A stretch of 64,000 nucleotides of DNA from Ruminococcus sp. (lineage in GTDB: Bacteria > Bacillota > Clostridia > Oscillospirales > Ruminococcaceae). The notes beneath the pieces were generated by a model. The model searched no databases, was not told the origin of the DNA, and worked only from the letters and a program-made list of their open reading frames with translations. The DNA is taken from positions 1-64,000 of the forward strand of contig JAJQIB010000029.1 in the NCBI GenBank assembly GCA_021199375.1, written 5' to 3'. The translations under genes and the position numbers were made by a program. This document shows, piece by piece, positions 1 through 7,536 of the stretch (the first letter of the stretch is position 1; every line of letters begins with the position of its first letter).

Positions 1-56
1 CTTAGCTTACGCACGTCCGCCTTAGCTTACGCACGTCCGCCTTAGCTTACGCACGG
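1..56. repeat. 20-bp tandem repeat at the window edge
   Basis: The unit CTTAGCTTACGCACGTCCGC occurs twice in full, followed by a third partial copy ending CTTAGCTTACGCACG. The array runs off the left edge, so its true length is unknown. A close relative of the unit (CCGCCTTAGCTTGCGCACGG) occurs at 48590-48609, which ties this array to the structured repeat there. Confidence 0.85.
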
Positions 57-262
57 CTACAATAAATGCAAGGAGCGTTAGCTCCGCCGGATTTCAGTGG
101 GGTGCGGGTGTCCAGTGGACACCTCTGCGAAGCAGAAGCACCGACCGAACCGACAGGTGAGAAATTAGTTTTCACCCCCCACTGAAAGACGATGGTAAGA
201 ACTTTGTTCTTACAACCGCCGCCTTAGAGGCGGGGGACATCATACATTTATTATATCATGGT
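57..262. repeat. Structured repeat element with nested hairpins
   Basis: An 11-bp outer stem (92-102 with 177-187) encloses GGTGTCC/GGACACC (107-123) and TCTGC/GCAGA (124-136). A GGTGA/TCACC stem (156-160 with 172-176) is an alternative pairing. Two more hairpins follow: an 8-bp perfect stem at 195-213 and CCGCC/GGCGG at 219-233. The flanks AATAAATGCA (61-70) and ACATCATACATTTATTATA (237-255) match the element at 48523-48670. No ORF is present. The compact structure resembles ends of IS200/IS605-type elements or a structured RNA; that comparison is inference. Confidence 0.55.
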
Positions 263-326
263 TTATGACATATGTCAATAACCCTTCCGATTATTTTATT
301 AGATTTTTTTGCGATATATTCACTTC

Positions 327-356
327 TTGACAAATAGTCAGCCCTAGTGGTATAAT
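327..356 (+). promoter_or_regulatory. SigA-type promoter for the DUF3737-malY genes
   Basis: TTGACA (327-332), an 18-bp spacer, then TATAAT (351-356). Both hexamers match consensus. The leader to the ATG at 537 is about 170 nt, with no clear riboswitch fold recognised. Confidence 0.8.
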
Positions 357-536
357 ATTATGTGGATTAAATCAACCGAAAAGCAAATGCAGTTGCTTTA
401 AAATTGGTATTCTCAAAAGGTATATCAAGGCTTAAGCGATAGGTATTTGCTATTTCTACAAAAATGGTGTATAATAAATATAAGAAATACACTGCCGATG
501 TTGGAACAAAACGAAAACAAAAAAGGAGGAATCGGC

Positions 537-1412
537 ATGAAGAAAATTTGTGAAGCTAAAACGCTAACGGGCGAAAGAGCCCTATTTAAATCCGAAAACT
601 TAACCGTTTGCGACTGCATATTTGCTGATGGTGAATCACCACTTAAGGAAAGCTGTAATATTGATGTTATAGACTGCTTGTTTAAGTGGAAATATCCGCT
701 TTGGTACTGCCACGATATTAATGTACGCAATTCAACATGGTTTGAAATGGCTCGTGCTGGCGTTTGGTATACTAATAATATAACAGTTAGCGACTCAGCC
801 ATTGAAGCTCCAAAAAATTTCAGGCGCTGCAAAGGATTACGGATTACTAATACCTCTATTCCTAATGCTGAAGAAACACTTTGGAGCTGCTCGGATGTTC
901 AGCTTGAAAGGGTCATAGCTAAGGGAGATTATCTTGGCATGAACTGCGATAATATGACCATTGACGGTCTGACACTTTACGGAAATTACTGCTTTGACGG
1001 AGCTAAGAATGTGGTGATTAAGAACTCTAAGCTTATATCAAAGGATGCTTTTTGGAACAGCGAAGGCATCACTGTATATGACTCATATATTTCAGGTGAA
1101 TATCTTGGCTGGAACGCTAAGAAGCTTACGCTTATAAACTGCACAGTAGAAAGCCTACAGGGAATGTGTTATATTGAGGATTTAGTTATGAAGGGCTGCA
1201 AGCTGATAAATACTACATTAGCATTTGAATATTCCTCAGTGGATGCAGATATTTTGGGCTCGATTGACAGCGTTATTAACCCAAAAAGCGGAAGAATATG
1301 CGCTGACTCGATCGATAAGCTTATTATGGACAGCAGTAAAATAGATCCCAAGCTAACCACCATAATCTGTAGGAATAACAACAATAAACCGAAAATCGGT
1401 ATGACGGGATGA
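537..1412 (+). CDS. DUF3737 family right-handed beta-helix protein
   Basis: 291 residues. The sequence is a run of short pseudo-repeats of the type xxVxNSxxxxxYLGWN, typical of DUF3737 parallel beta-helix proteins. Family-typical segments are FADGESPLKES, FKWKYPLWYC, FEMARAGVWYT, EAPKNFRRC and FDGAKNVVIKNSKL. The start at 537 is chosen because AAAGGAGGA (522-530) lies six bases upstream; an in-frame ATG at 447 has no ribosome site. No signal peptide is visible, so it is probably cytoplasmic. The family has no established function that I know of. It lies 10 bp before the C-S lyase gene and is likely cotranscribed with it. Confidence 0.85.
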   Translation: MKKICEAKTLTGERALFKSENLTVCDCIFADGESPLKESCNIDVIDCLFKWKYPLWYCHDINVRNSTWFEMARAGVWYTNNITVSDSAIEAPKNFRRCKGLRITNTSIPNAEETLWSCSDVQLERVIAKGDYLGMNCDNMTIDGLTLYGNYCFDGAKNVVIKNSKLISKDAFWNSEGITVYDSYISGEYLGWNAKKLTLINCTVESLQGMCYIEDLVMKGCKLINTTLAFEYSSVDADILGSIDSVINPKSGRICADSIDKLIMDSSKIDPKLTTIICRNNNNKPKIGMTG

Positions 1413-1422
1413 GGAAAATAGC

Positions 1423-2589
1423 ATGAAATATGATTTTGATACACCCATTGACCGCTCAGGCACCTATTCTCTTAAGTGGGATGTTAAAGAAAACGAGCTT
1501 CCTATGTGGGTGGCTGACATGGACTTTAAGACCGCTCCACAAGTAATTGAAGCAATTGAAAAGCGTGCCGCACACGGAGTCTTTGGATATACTATTATTC
1601 CCGATGAATGGTACTCAGCTTATACAAGCTGGTGGCAAAGGCGACATGGACTTGAAATGGATAAAGCTCGACTTATATTCTGTACCGGTGTTGTTCCGGC
1701 AATTTCAAGCCTTGTGCGAAAGCTGACAACACCAGCCGAAAGGGTACTGATTCAAACTCCCGTTTACAATATTTTCTTTAACTCCATTGTAAATAATGGA
1801 CGTCAGGTGCTGGAAGCTCCCTTGTCTTACAAAAACGGAAGCTATTCGATTGATTGGGATGACCTTGAGCTTAAGCTTTCAGATCCACAAACCACGCTTA
1901 TGATTCTTTGCAATCCACACAATCCGATCGGGAAAATATGGGATAAACAGGAGCTTGCTAAAATAGGCGAGCTTTGCAAGCAAAACCATGTAACAGTGAT
2001 TTCTGACGAAATTCATTGTGATCTTACAGATCCAGGCAAAGAATACGTACCCTTTGCAGGTGCAAGCGAAGCATGCAAAGAAATAAGCATAACCTGTATT
2101 GCTCCGACCAAGGCTTTTAACCTGGCTGGAATACAAACAGCTGCCGTATATGCGCCTAATCCCCGCCTTTACAACAAGGCTGTACGAACGCTGAACACCG
2201 ATGAAATAGCTGAACCAAACGCATTTGCAATCAATGCGGCAATTGCCGCTTTTGACAATGGTGAGGACTGGCTTGACGAGCTGCGTGAGTATATCTATTC
2301 TAACAAGCTTGCAGTAAAGAGCTTTGTTGAAAAAAGCCTGCCTCAAATCACGCTTGTTCCAAGTGAAGCCACCTATCTGCTGTGGCTTGATTGCAGCAGT
2401 ATCACCTTAGATGGTTCATCTCTTGCAGATTTTATTCGCCGTGAAACGGGACTGTTTTTATCCTCAGGAGAGCTATATGGAGACTGTGGAAAAAGCTTTT
2501 TACGACTAAACATAGCTTGTCCGAGATCTCGACTTGATGATGGACTTGACAGACTTTTAAAGGGCATAAAAAGTCTTACTGACAGCTAA
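1423..2589 (+). CDS. MalY/PatB-type PLP-dependent C-S lyase / aminotransferase
   Basis: 388 residues, fold type I PLP enzyme. Visible landmarks are WVADMDF near the N-terminus, CNPHNPIG, SDEIHCDL (the PLP-contacting Asp) and PTKAFNLAG, whose Lys is the expected Schiff-base residue. The C-terminus ends with the usual RLNIACPRSRL. The group cleaves cystathionine or cysteine to a thiol or sulfide, pyruvate and ammonia. MalY-type moonlighting regulation is known in Escherichia coli but cannot be inferred here. GAGGAAAA overlaps the DUF3737 stop and serves as a weak ribosome site. Exact substrate is not determinable from sequence. Confidence 0.88.
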   Translation: MKYDFDTPIDRSGTYSLKWDVKENELPMWVADMDFKTAPQVIEAIEKRAAHGVFGYTIIPDEWYSAYTSWWQRRHGLEMDKARLIFCTGVVPAISSLVRKLTTPAERVLIQTPVYNIFFNSIVNNGRQVLEAPLSYKNGSYSIDWDDLELKLSDPQTTLMILCNPHNPIGKIWDKQELAKIGELCKQNHVTVISDEIHCDLTDPGKEYVPFAGASEACKEISITCIAPTKAFNLAGIQTAAVYAPNPRLYNKAVRTLNTDEIAEPNAFAINAAIAAFDNGEDWLDELREYIYSNKLAVKSFVEKSLPQITLVPSEATYLLWLDCSSITLDGSSLADFIRRETGLFLSSGELYGDCGKSFLRLNIACPRSRLDDGLDRLLKGIKSLTDS

Positions 2590-2631
2590 AGCATTTTCAC
2601 ACACAGAAATTGCTTTTAGTAAAATTCTCTA

Positions 2632-2660
2632 TTGACAACCTAGAGCAAAAGTTGTACAAT
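2632..2660 (+). promoter_or_regulatory. SigA-type promoter for trpF
   Basis: TTGACA (2632-2637), 17-bp spacer, TACAAT (2655-2660), 37 bp before the trpF start. The near-consensus promoter shows trpF starts its own transcript rather than being read only from malY. Confidence 0.85.
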
Positions 2661-2697
2661 GTATATAACCAAATAAAATATATTTGCGGTGATAAAA

Positions 2698-3315
2698 ATG
2701 AACAGCAAAATAAAAATAAAAATCTGCGGACTTACAAACGAAAATGATATTCAGATTGTAAACCGCCTTGGTATTGACCTTGCGGGTTTTGTGCTTTTCT
2801 TTGAAAAGAGCAAAAGATATATCGAGCTATCACGTGCCACAGAGCTAAAAAACAAGCTGGATGGCATAAAAAGCGTAGCAGTAACAGTTTCTCCCACAGT
2901 TGAGCAAATAGCCATGATAGAAAATGCAGGATTTGACTACATTCAAATTCACGGCAGCTTAGACCGTGAGATCTATGAGGCTGTTAATATCCCGATTATA
3001 CGAGCTTTTAATGTGACAAACACAAGCGAGCTTTCAGAGTGTGAAAGGCTCGACAAAATACACGCTTATGTTTTTGATGCAGCTAAGCCCGGTAGCGGCA
3101 AGACCTTTGATTGGAACACGCTTAGCGCTCTTGGACAAATGAGCAAGCCTATGATCCTATCGGGCGGCTTAAATCCCGATAATGTGACAGAAGCAATCAA
3201 CACTGTACATCCATATGGTGTTGATGTAAGCTCAGGAGTAGAGCTCAAGGAGGGTGGCAAATCGTCAGAGCTATCCGAGCAGTTTGTTAAAAATGTACGT
3301 GCAATTGACATATAA
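2698..3315 (+). CDS. trpF: Phosphoribosylanthranilate isomerase
   Basis: 205 residues, TIM-barrel TrpF. Motifs visible are KICGLTN at the first strand (catalytic Cys), DYIQIHG, FDAAKPGSGKTFDW (catalytic Asp and phosphate loop) and ILSGGLNPDNV followed by GVDVSSGVE. It isomerises N-(5-phosphoribosyl)anthranilate in tryptophan synthesis. The ATG at 2698 is preferred, with GCGGTGAT just upstream; a GTG at 2689 is an in-frame alternative. No other trp gene is in the window, so trpF sits alone with an ABC ATPase. The next gene follows after 16 bp. Confidence 0.92.
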   Translation: MNSKIKIKICGLTNENDIQIVNRLGIDLAGFVLFFEKSKRYIELSRATELKNKLDGIKSVAVTVSPTVEQIAMIENAGFDYIQIHGSLDREIYEAVNIPIIRAFNVTNTSELSECERLDKIHAYVFDAAKPGSGKTFDWNTLSALGQMSKPMILSGGLNPDNVTEAINTVHPYGVDVSSGVELKEGGKSSELSEQFVKNVRAIDI

Positions 3316-3331
3316 AGGAGAAGCACCATCA

Positions 3332-4042
3332 ATGTCAAACGAATCATTTATAGAATTTTCTAATGTAAGCAAAACATTTACAGTTGGCGAGGTAAGCATT
3401 GATGCGCTTAAGGATGTAAGCTTTTGCATAGAAAAAGGCGAAATAGCCGTGATTGTCGGAGCTTCAGGAGCGGGCAAGACCACTCTGTTAAACATTCTTG
3501 GCGGAATGGATTCCCCCACCTGCGGAAATGTTTTTATTGACAGCGAGAATATAGCTGAATTTAACAAAAAGCAGCTTACACGCTACCGCCGCCGAGATAT
3601 AGGCTTTGTCTTTCAATTTTACAATTTGATACCAAATCTCACAGCACTTGAAAATGTTGAGCTTGCGGTACAAATCTGCAAGGATCACATGGAGCCCAAG
3701 AGTATTATAGAGGAGGTCGGACTTAAAGAGCGCAGTGACAGCTTTCCTGCTCAGCTCTCAGGGGGCGAGCAGCAGCGTGTTGCCATAGCCAGAGCGCTCG
3801 CTAAAAATCCGAAGCTTCTGCTCTGCGACGAGCCCACAGGCGCGCTTGACTATGTTACGGGAAAAAGCATCCTCAAGCTGCTTCAGGATATGGGCAAAAG
3901 CACAGGTATGACAATAGTAATAGTAACCCACAATTCTGCACTATGCTCAATGGCAGATCGTGTTATACGTGTAAAAAGCGGAAGGATTGAATCAATTGTT
4001 AAAAATGAAAATCCAATGTCGATAGATCTTATCGAATGGTAA
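3332..4042 (+). CDS. ABC transporter ATP-binding protein, MacB/LolD-like, without permease
   Basis: 236 residues, one nucleotide-binding domain. Walker A is [11 protein letters not shown], the signature is [15 protein letters not shown], Walker B is [12 protein letters not shown] and the switch His is in VTHNSALC. The DEPTGALD form and short length match the MacB/LolD/FtsE-like group that partners separate FtsX-type permeases. The start at 3332 has AAAGGAG at 3314-3320; the open frame upstream overlaps trpF and is not used. No permease follows: the next gene is tRNA-Gly 32 bp away. Either the permease was lost or the ATPase serves a distant one. Confidence 0.9.
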   Translation: MSNESFIEFSNVSKTFTVGEVSIDALKDVSFCIEKGEIAVIVGASGAGKTTLLNILGGMDSPTCGNVFIDSENIAEFNKKQLTRYRRRDIGFVFQFYNLIPNLTALENVELAVQICKDHMEPKSIIEEVGLKERSDSFPAQLSGGEQQRVAIARALAKNPKLLLCDEPTGALDYVTGKSILKLLQDMGKSTGMTIVIVTHNSALCSMADRVIRVKSGRIESIVKNENPMSIDLIEW

Positions 4043-4074
4043 AAGATGGCAGTCCTATCGTGCCGTCTAAGTAT

Positions 4075-4146
4075 GCAAGTGTAGTATAACGGTCATTACT
4101 TCTGCTTCCCAAGCAGATCACGGGGGTTCGACTCCCCTCACTTGCT
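4075..4146 (+). tRNA. tRNA-Gly (anticodon CCC)
   Basis: A seven-bp acceptor stem pairs GCAAGTG (4075-4081) with CACTTGC (4139-4145). The anticodon arm is TCTGC-TTCCCAA-GCAGA, giving anticodon CCC for the glycine codon GGG. The T arm contains GGTTCGACTCC. CCA is not encoded, and a T-run follows directly at 4146-4151. Confidence 0.93.
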
Positions 4147-4232
4147 TTTTTCTGATTTTGTTGGAATCAGGAGCTGATTGCGTTTATCTGTCATACGATT
4201 TTGCCAAATGTCCTATTTACAAAGCTTCTCTT

Positions 4233-4284
4233 ACCGTCCATCCGTCTTTATCTCGTGATATAAAGGCGAGTGGACGGTCTTTTA
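4233..4284 (+). terminator. Very long hairpin downstream of tRNA-Gly, probable terminator
   Basis: Arms 4233-4251 and 4260-4278 pair at 18 of 19 positions around an 8-nt loop, followed by CTTTTA. It lies 87 bp after the tRNA and fits a terminator for tRNA or ABC readthrough. The stem is unusually long for an intrinsic terminator. Nothing else coding is supported between 4152 and 4450. Confidence 0.55.
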
Positions 4285-4453
4285 CTATTTCGAGATACAT
4301 TGTGTTTAGCCTCCTAGTCCGTTTAGTTCGTTTGGCTCGTTTAACTATTTTTAATGCGGATCAAGCTCTACAAGGTAAATTTAAACTTGCGTTTTACTTG
4401 TAGAAAACTTGTGTTTTTCCCAACTCTGCCCCAAAGTAACCATATTAACAGAA

Positions 4454-4480
4454 AGCACCCACACGGTATGTGTGAGTGCT
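4454..4480 (-). terminator. Hairpin 3' of the small ORF (probable terminator, repeated at 5013-5039)
   Basis: AGCACCCACAC and GTGTGAGTGCT pair at 10 of 11 positions around GGTAT. Read on the minus strand the hairpin follows the small gene and is followed by TTTCTGTT. A homologous hairpin with the same C-A mismatch lies at 5013-5039. Confidence 0.55.
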
Positions 4481-4505
4481 GAAACGATTATTCAACAATT
4501 AGTTT

Positions 4506-4709
4506 TTATGCCGTTACTACTTTCCCAATTAAACTTTCTTCATTAGGTTTGCACACAATAGCAACTGACTTAGGTAAATCATAGACAATAAAACTTTTAT
4601 AAGTGACACCATCTATTTTAACAGTATCAAACATGTCCTCGGGTGGTTCTCCATCCAATGCTAATAAGCGGGTATCGTTCAACTGTATTTCATCAATTAT
4701 TTTTGCCAT
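4506..4709 (-). CDS. Small hypothetical protein, 67 residues
   Basis: 67 residues, acidic N-terminal half, no membrane segment or signal peptide. The segment IDGVTYKSFIVYDLPKSVAI looks like a small beta domain. AAGGAGGCG lies at ideal distance before the ATG, the best reason to call it real. It sits directly downstream of a decayed gene on the same strand and upstream of a terminator-like hairpin. This suggests it is the surviving last gene of an older accessory cassette. I do not recognise the family. Confidence 0.6.
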   Translation of the reverse strand: MAKIIDEIQLNDTRLLALDGEPPEDMFDTVKIDGVTYKSFIVYDLPKSVAIVCKPNEESLIGKVVTA

Positions 4710-4747
4710 TGTTTTCGCCTCCTTCTTCGTAAAGCTTCAGTTGTTCC

Positions 4748-5012
4748 TTATAGTATGCCAAGAGCATCACCATATGTTGCCGCACTTGCGTTATTCAATT
4801 TAAGCCTTTCATTGAACTTTAGATCATCTCTGATAATTATAGCTCCATTTTTCTTTGCTTCTATAACCAAATTGTTAAATTAAGCTTCGCTTAGATAACG
4901 GTTTTCACTTGAATCGTTCTTGCCTTTTCTGTATGCTTTTATTGTACCACCTTTACGCTCACTTGTCAACCCTTCGCCTTCATAAACCTTCTCTCTGAAG
5001 TAATCCCTTTTA
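4748..5012 (-). pseudogene. Decayed gene fragment with an in-frame TAA
   Basis: On the minus strand one frame reads KRDYFREKVYEGEG, then SSENRYLSEA, an in-frame TAA, then FNNLVIEAKKNGAIIIRDD up to GDALGIL and a stop at 4748. The text on both sides of the TAA is protein-like and continuous in the same frame, and there is no good start or ribosome site. The SENRYLSEA..GAIIIR pattern reminds me of domains in polymorphic-toxin or MuF-type proteins, a weak resemblance recalled from memory. The small ORF at 4506-4709 follows it. Confidence 0.45.
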
Positions 5013-5039
5013 AGCGCCAACACCGAAAGTGTGAGTGCT
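5013..5039. repeat. Second copy of the 4454-4480 hairpin
   Basis: AGCGCCAACAC and GTGTGAGTGCT pair at 9 of 11 positions around CGAAA. The right arm is identical to the right arm at 4470-4480, while the left arm has diverged, in part with retained pairing. The two hairpins bracket the decayed fragment and the small ORF. Confidence 0.55.
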
Positions 5040-5119
5040 CAGCCTGCTATTTTTGCAGGGGGGAATCCGTTTTGACCTAACCCAAAAAATGAAATTTCAC
5101 TGAAAATTCAAGTTTTCTC

Positions 5120-5148
5120 TTGCAATGGAATGAGTTTCGTGTTATAAT
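5120..5148 (+). promoter_or_regulatory. SigA-type promoter for the cell-wall-binding-repeat protein
   Basis: TTGCAA (5120-5125), 17-bp spacer, TATAAT (5143-5148), 55 bp before the start codon at 5204. Confidence 0.75.
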
Positions 5149-5203
5149 GATTGTATAGCGTAATAATTTACAGCATATGATAAATGCGAAAGAAAGTTGA
5201 TTT

Positions 5204-7462
5204 ATGAGTATTAACAAGCGAATATTTGGCAGAGCTCTTACGCTTAGAACACGAAAGAGCCGTGCCGGCGTTATGTCCTCTGCTGCTTTGTGTACAGCGA
5301 TTGTCGGTGTGGGATTCGGCGCCTACTTTTTCTACAATCTTAACTACTCCCCGGGATGGCATACAAAGGATGAGGGAACCTACTATATTGTTAAATCGAC
5401 GGGCGAAAAAGCCGTGGGGCTTAAGCTTATCTCAAACTCGACATATCTGTTTGATGAGGATGGCTATATTCTCACCGGATGGCAGGAATATGACGGAGAC
5501 ACCTACTACTTTGACGCATCCGGAGTTATGCAAAAGGGCATAATAAAGATTGATGGCGAGGAATATTACCTCTCAGACGAGTCGGGTATATTTAAGACGG
5601 GTCTTCAGGACTTTAACGGTGAGGAATATTATTTCAATGATCACGGCTTTCCTGACACAGGCTTTACAGAGGATGGCGGATATTACTATGATGAGTCCGG
5701 AAAGAGAATAAGCGGCTGGGCTAATATCAATGGAATTCAGTACTACTTCTATGAGTCAGGTGAAAATGAGGGACAGCTTGCAAAAGGATTTGTCGAAATT
5801 GATGGCAGCACCTACTACTTTGGTGCAGATGGACATATGACTACAGGTCTTACTACAATTGATGGAAAGACCTACGACTTTCAAGAAAACGGCAATATGT
5901 TCACAGGCTGGAGAAAAGACGGCGACAAATATATGTACGCCGATGAAAACGGCGTCTTTGCTCAAGGCTTTGTTCAGATCGGTGATAACACCTACTACTT
6001 TGATGAAAGCTTCTACATGGTTACAGGCTGGAACACGATCGGCGACTATATCTATCACTTTGACAGTGAAGGAATAATGACTACAGGCTGGTTTGACGAT
6101 AACGGTCATACCTATTACTTTACAAGCGATGGTTCGGCAGCTAAGGGCTTTATAAAGCTTGGATATGAGTATTACTATTTTAACAAGAATAATCAGCTGC
6201 TTTACGGCTGGTTTGAAAGAGGCGAAAAGCTTTATCATTCGAATGATGACGGCGAGGTTACTCAGGGATTTTATGATAATGACGGTTTTGTCTACTTCTT
6301 TAATCAGGAAACTCATGAGGCAGCAACAGGGCTTACTAAAACCGTTGCCTATACCTCAACACAAAAAAGCAACATCAAGCAGCTAAAAACCGACCTTAAG
6401 ATAATCGAAAAGGTACAAAAGGCACTCGATGAAAACGAGCTTGATGAGCTTCCTCTTAAAACAAGTGAGGAGAATAACGAGGAAAAGGTCGTAGACCTAG
6501 AAAAGCTTGGAATAACTCTGACCGAAAAGAATGAGGCTAGATTAAACGTAATTAAAGATACCTATTTCAATGAGGCTTCATACGAAAGCTATTTTCTTGA
6601 GGCATACAATAAAATCGGCGAAAGTATATTCTATCAGCATTACTTTGATGAAGAATGTATAATTCAAACAGGATGGGTAACTATATCAGGCTACAAATTC
6701 TACTTTGATCCTAAGACGGGTGAAAAGGTTTCGGGATGGAAGGATATCGACGGTGAGCGCTATTATTTCGGCGACTTTGGCGTATGCGCTGAGGGCACAG
6801 TGGTAATAGAGGGCGAGGAATACGAGCTTAATGATGACGGCTCGGTTGCATCAGGGCTTACCAAAACAGATGATGGAATAAGATATGCCGATGACACTGA
6901 ATGGCTTACTGAAGCCTTTAAGACGGATGGCGGCGATATCTACTACTTTGACAGTGAAGGCTATGCTGTTAAAGGCTGGCAGGAAATTGATGACAAGCTA
7001 TACTACTTCAATAAAAGCTGCATTCTATCACTTGGTATTCACAAAAGGGATGGCACCGTTTACTACATTACAGCTGACGGAGCGGTAACAAACACATGGA
7101 TAAATACCGATGATGCCACATATTTTATGACAGACAGCGGAGCAGCAGCTACAGGCTGGTATGAGGTTGACGGCATAACCTACTACTTTGACTCGGACGG
7201 TGTAATGCAAACCGGATGGACCGAGATAGATGGCAAGCGCTATTATCTACAGGATGGCACAATGCTGCGTGGTCCGTTTACGCTTGATGGCAAATACTAT
7301 GTCATAGGTGATTCAGGATACGTAAAGGAAGGCTGGGCTACCTGGAATTCTCAAAGATATTATACCAACAAAAATGGTGTGGCTATCACAGACAGAACCA
7401 AAACCATTGATGGAGTTGTATATGACTTTGACAGCGAGGGTGTCGCAACAGCTTTGGAATAA
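5204..7462 (+). CDS. Surface protein made of cell-wall/glucan-binding-type repeats
   Basis: 752 residues. A basic N-terminus is followed by a hydrophobic segment at about 24-46 (signal anchor or signal peptide). The rest is about 25 aromatic repeats of roughly 20 residues of the form GWxxIDGxxYYFDxxGxMxTG, the pattern of choline-binding and glucan-binding repeat families. A repeat-free, charged, probably helical insert lies at about 385-460. No peptidase, glycosidase or other catalytic domain is visible, so it probably acts as an envelope-binding or structural surface protein. Ligand (choline, glucan or other) is unknown. It is monocistronic, with its own promoter and a strong terminator. Confidence 0.85.
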   Translation: MSINKRIFGRALTLRTRKSRAGVMSSAALCTAIVGVGFGAYFFYNLNYSPGWHTKDEGTYYIVKSTGEKAVGLKLISNSTYLFDEDGYILTGWQEYDGDTYYFDASGVMQKGIIKIDGEEYYLSDESGIFKTGLQDFNGEEYYFNDHGFPDTGFTEDGGYYYDESGKRISGWANINGIQYYFYESGENEGQLAKGFVEIDGSTYYFGADGHMTTGLTTIDGKTYDFQENGNMFTGWRKDGDKYMYADENGVFAQGFVQIGDNTYYFDESFYMVTGWNTIGDYIYHFDSEGIMTTGWFDDNGHTYYFTSDGSAAKGFIKLGYEYYYFNKNNQLLYGWFERGEKLYHSNDDGEVTQGFYDNDGFVYFFNQETHEAATGLTKTVAYTSTQKSNIKQLKTDLKIIEKVQKALDENELDELPLKTSEENNEEKVVDLEKLGITLTEKNEARLNVIKDTYFNEASYESYFLEAYNKIGESIFYQHYFDEECIIQTGWVTISGYKFYFDPKTGEKVSGWKDIDGERYYFGDFGVCAEGTVVIEGEEYELNDDGSVASGLTKTDDGIRYADDTEWLTEAFKTDGGDIYYFDSEGYAVKGWQEIDDKLYYFNKSCILSLGIHKRDGTVYYITADGAVTNTWINTDDATYFMTDSGAAATGWYEVDGITYYFDSDGVMQTGWTEIDGKRYYLQDGTMLRGPFTLDGKYYVIGDSGYVKEGWATWNSQRYYTNKNGVAITDRTKTIDGVVYDFDSEGVATALE

Positions 7463-7472
7463 AACAAAAGCA

Positions 7473-7508
7473 ACGACCACAGGGTATTTTCCCTTGTGGT
7501 CGTTTTTC
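7473..7508. terminator. Intrinsic terminator, usable in both directions
   Basis: ACGACCACAGGG pairs with CCCTTGTGGTCGT around a short A/T loop and is followed by TTTTC on the plus strand. It closes the repeat-protein gene and lies 3' of mgtE on the other strand. Confidence 0.85.
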
Positions 7509-7536
7509 TTTATCCTAATCCTACTATTTTGTTTTG

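Noticed and set aside
425..832. 135-codon minus-strand ORF
   Set aside because: It is antisense to DUF3737, whose start, ribosome site and family match are clear.
4158..4403. 81-codon plus-strand ORF after tRNA-Gly
   Set aside because: It has no ribosome site, overlaps the long hairpin at 4233-4278, and its composition looks non-coding.
5756..6316. 186-codon minus-strand ORF opposite the wall-repeat protein
   Set aside because: It is a shadow of the repeated codon pattern of the real gene.
5204..7462. CRISPR-like periodic repeats
   Set aside because: Periodicity comes from about 20-residue protein repeats in a single open frame; there are no identical direct repeats with unique spacers. 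No CRISPR array was seen anywhere in the window.
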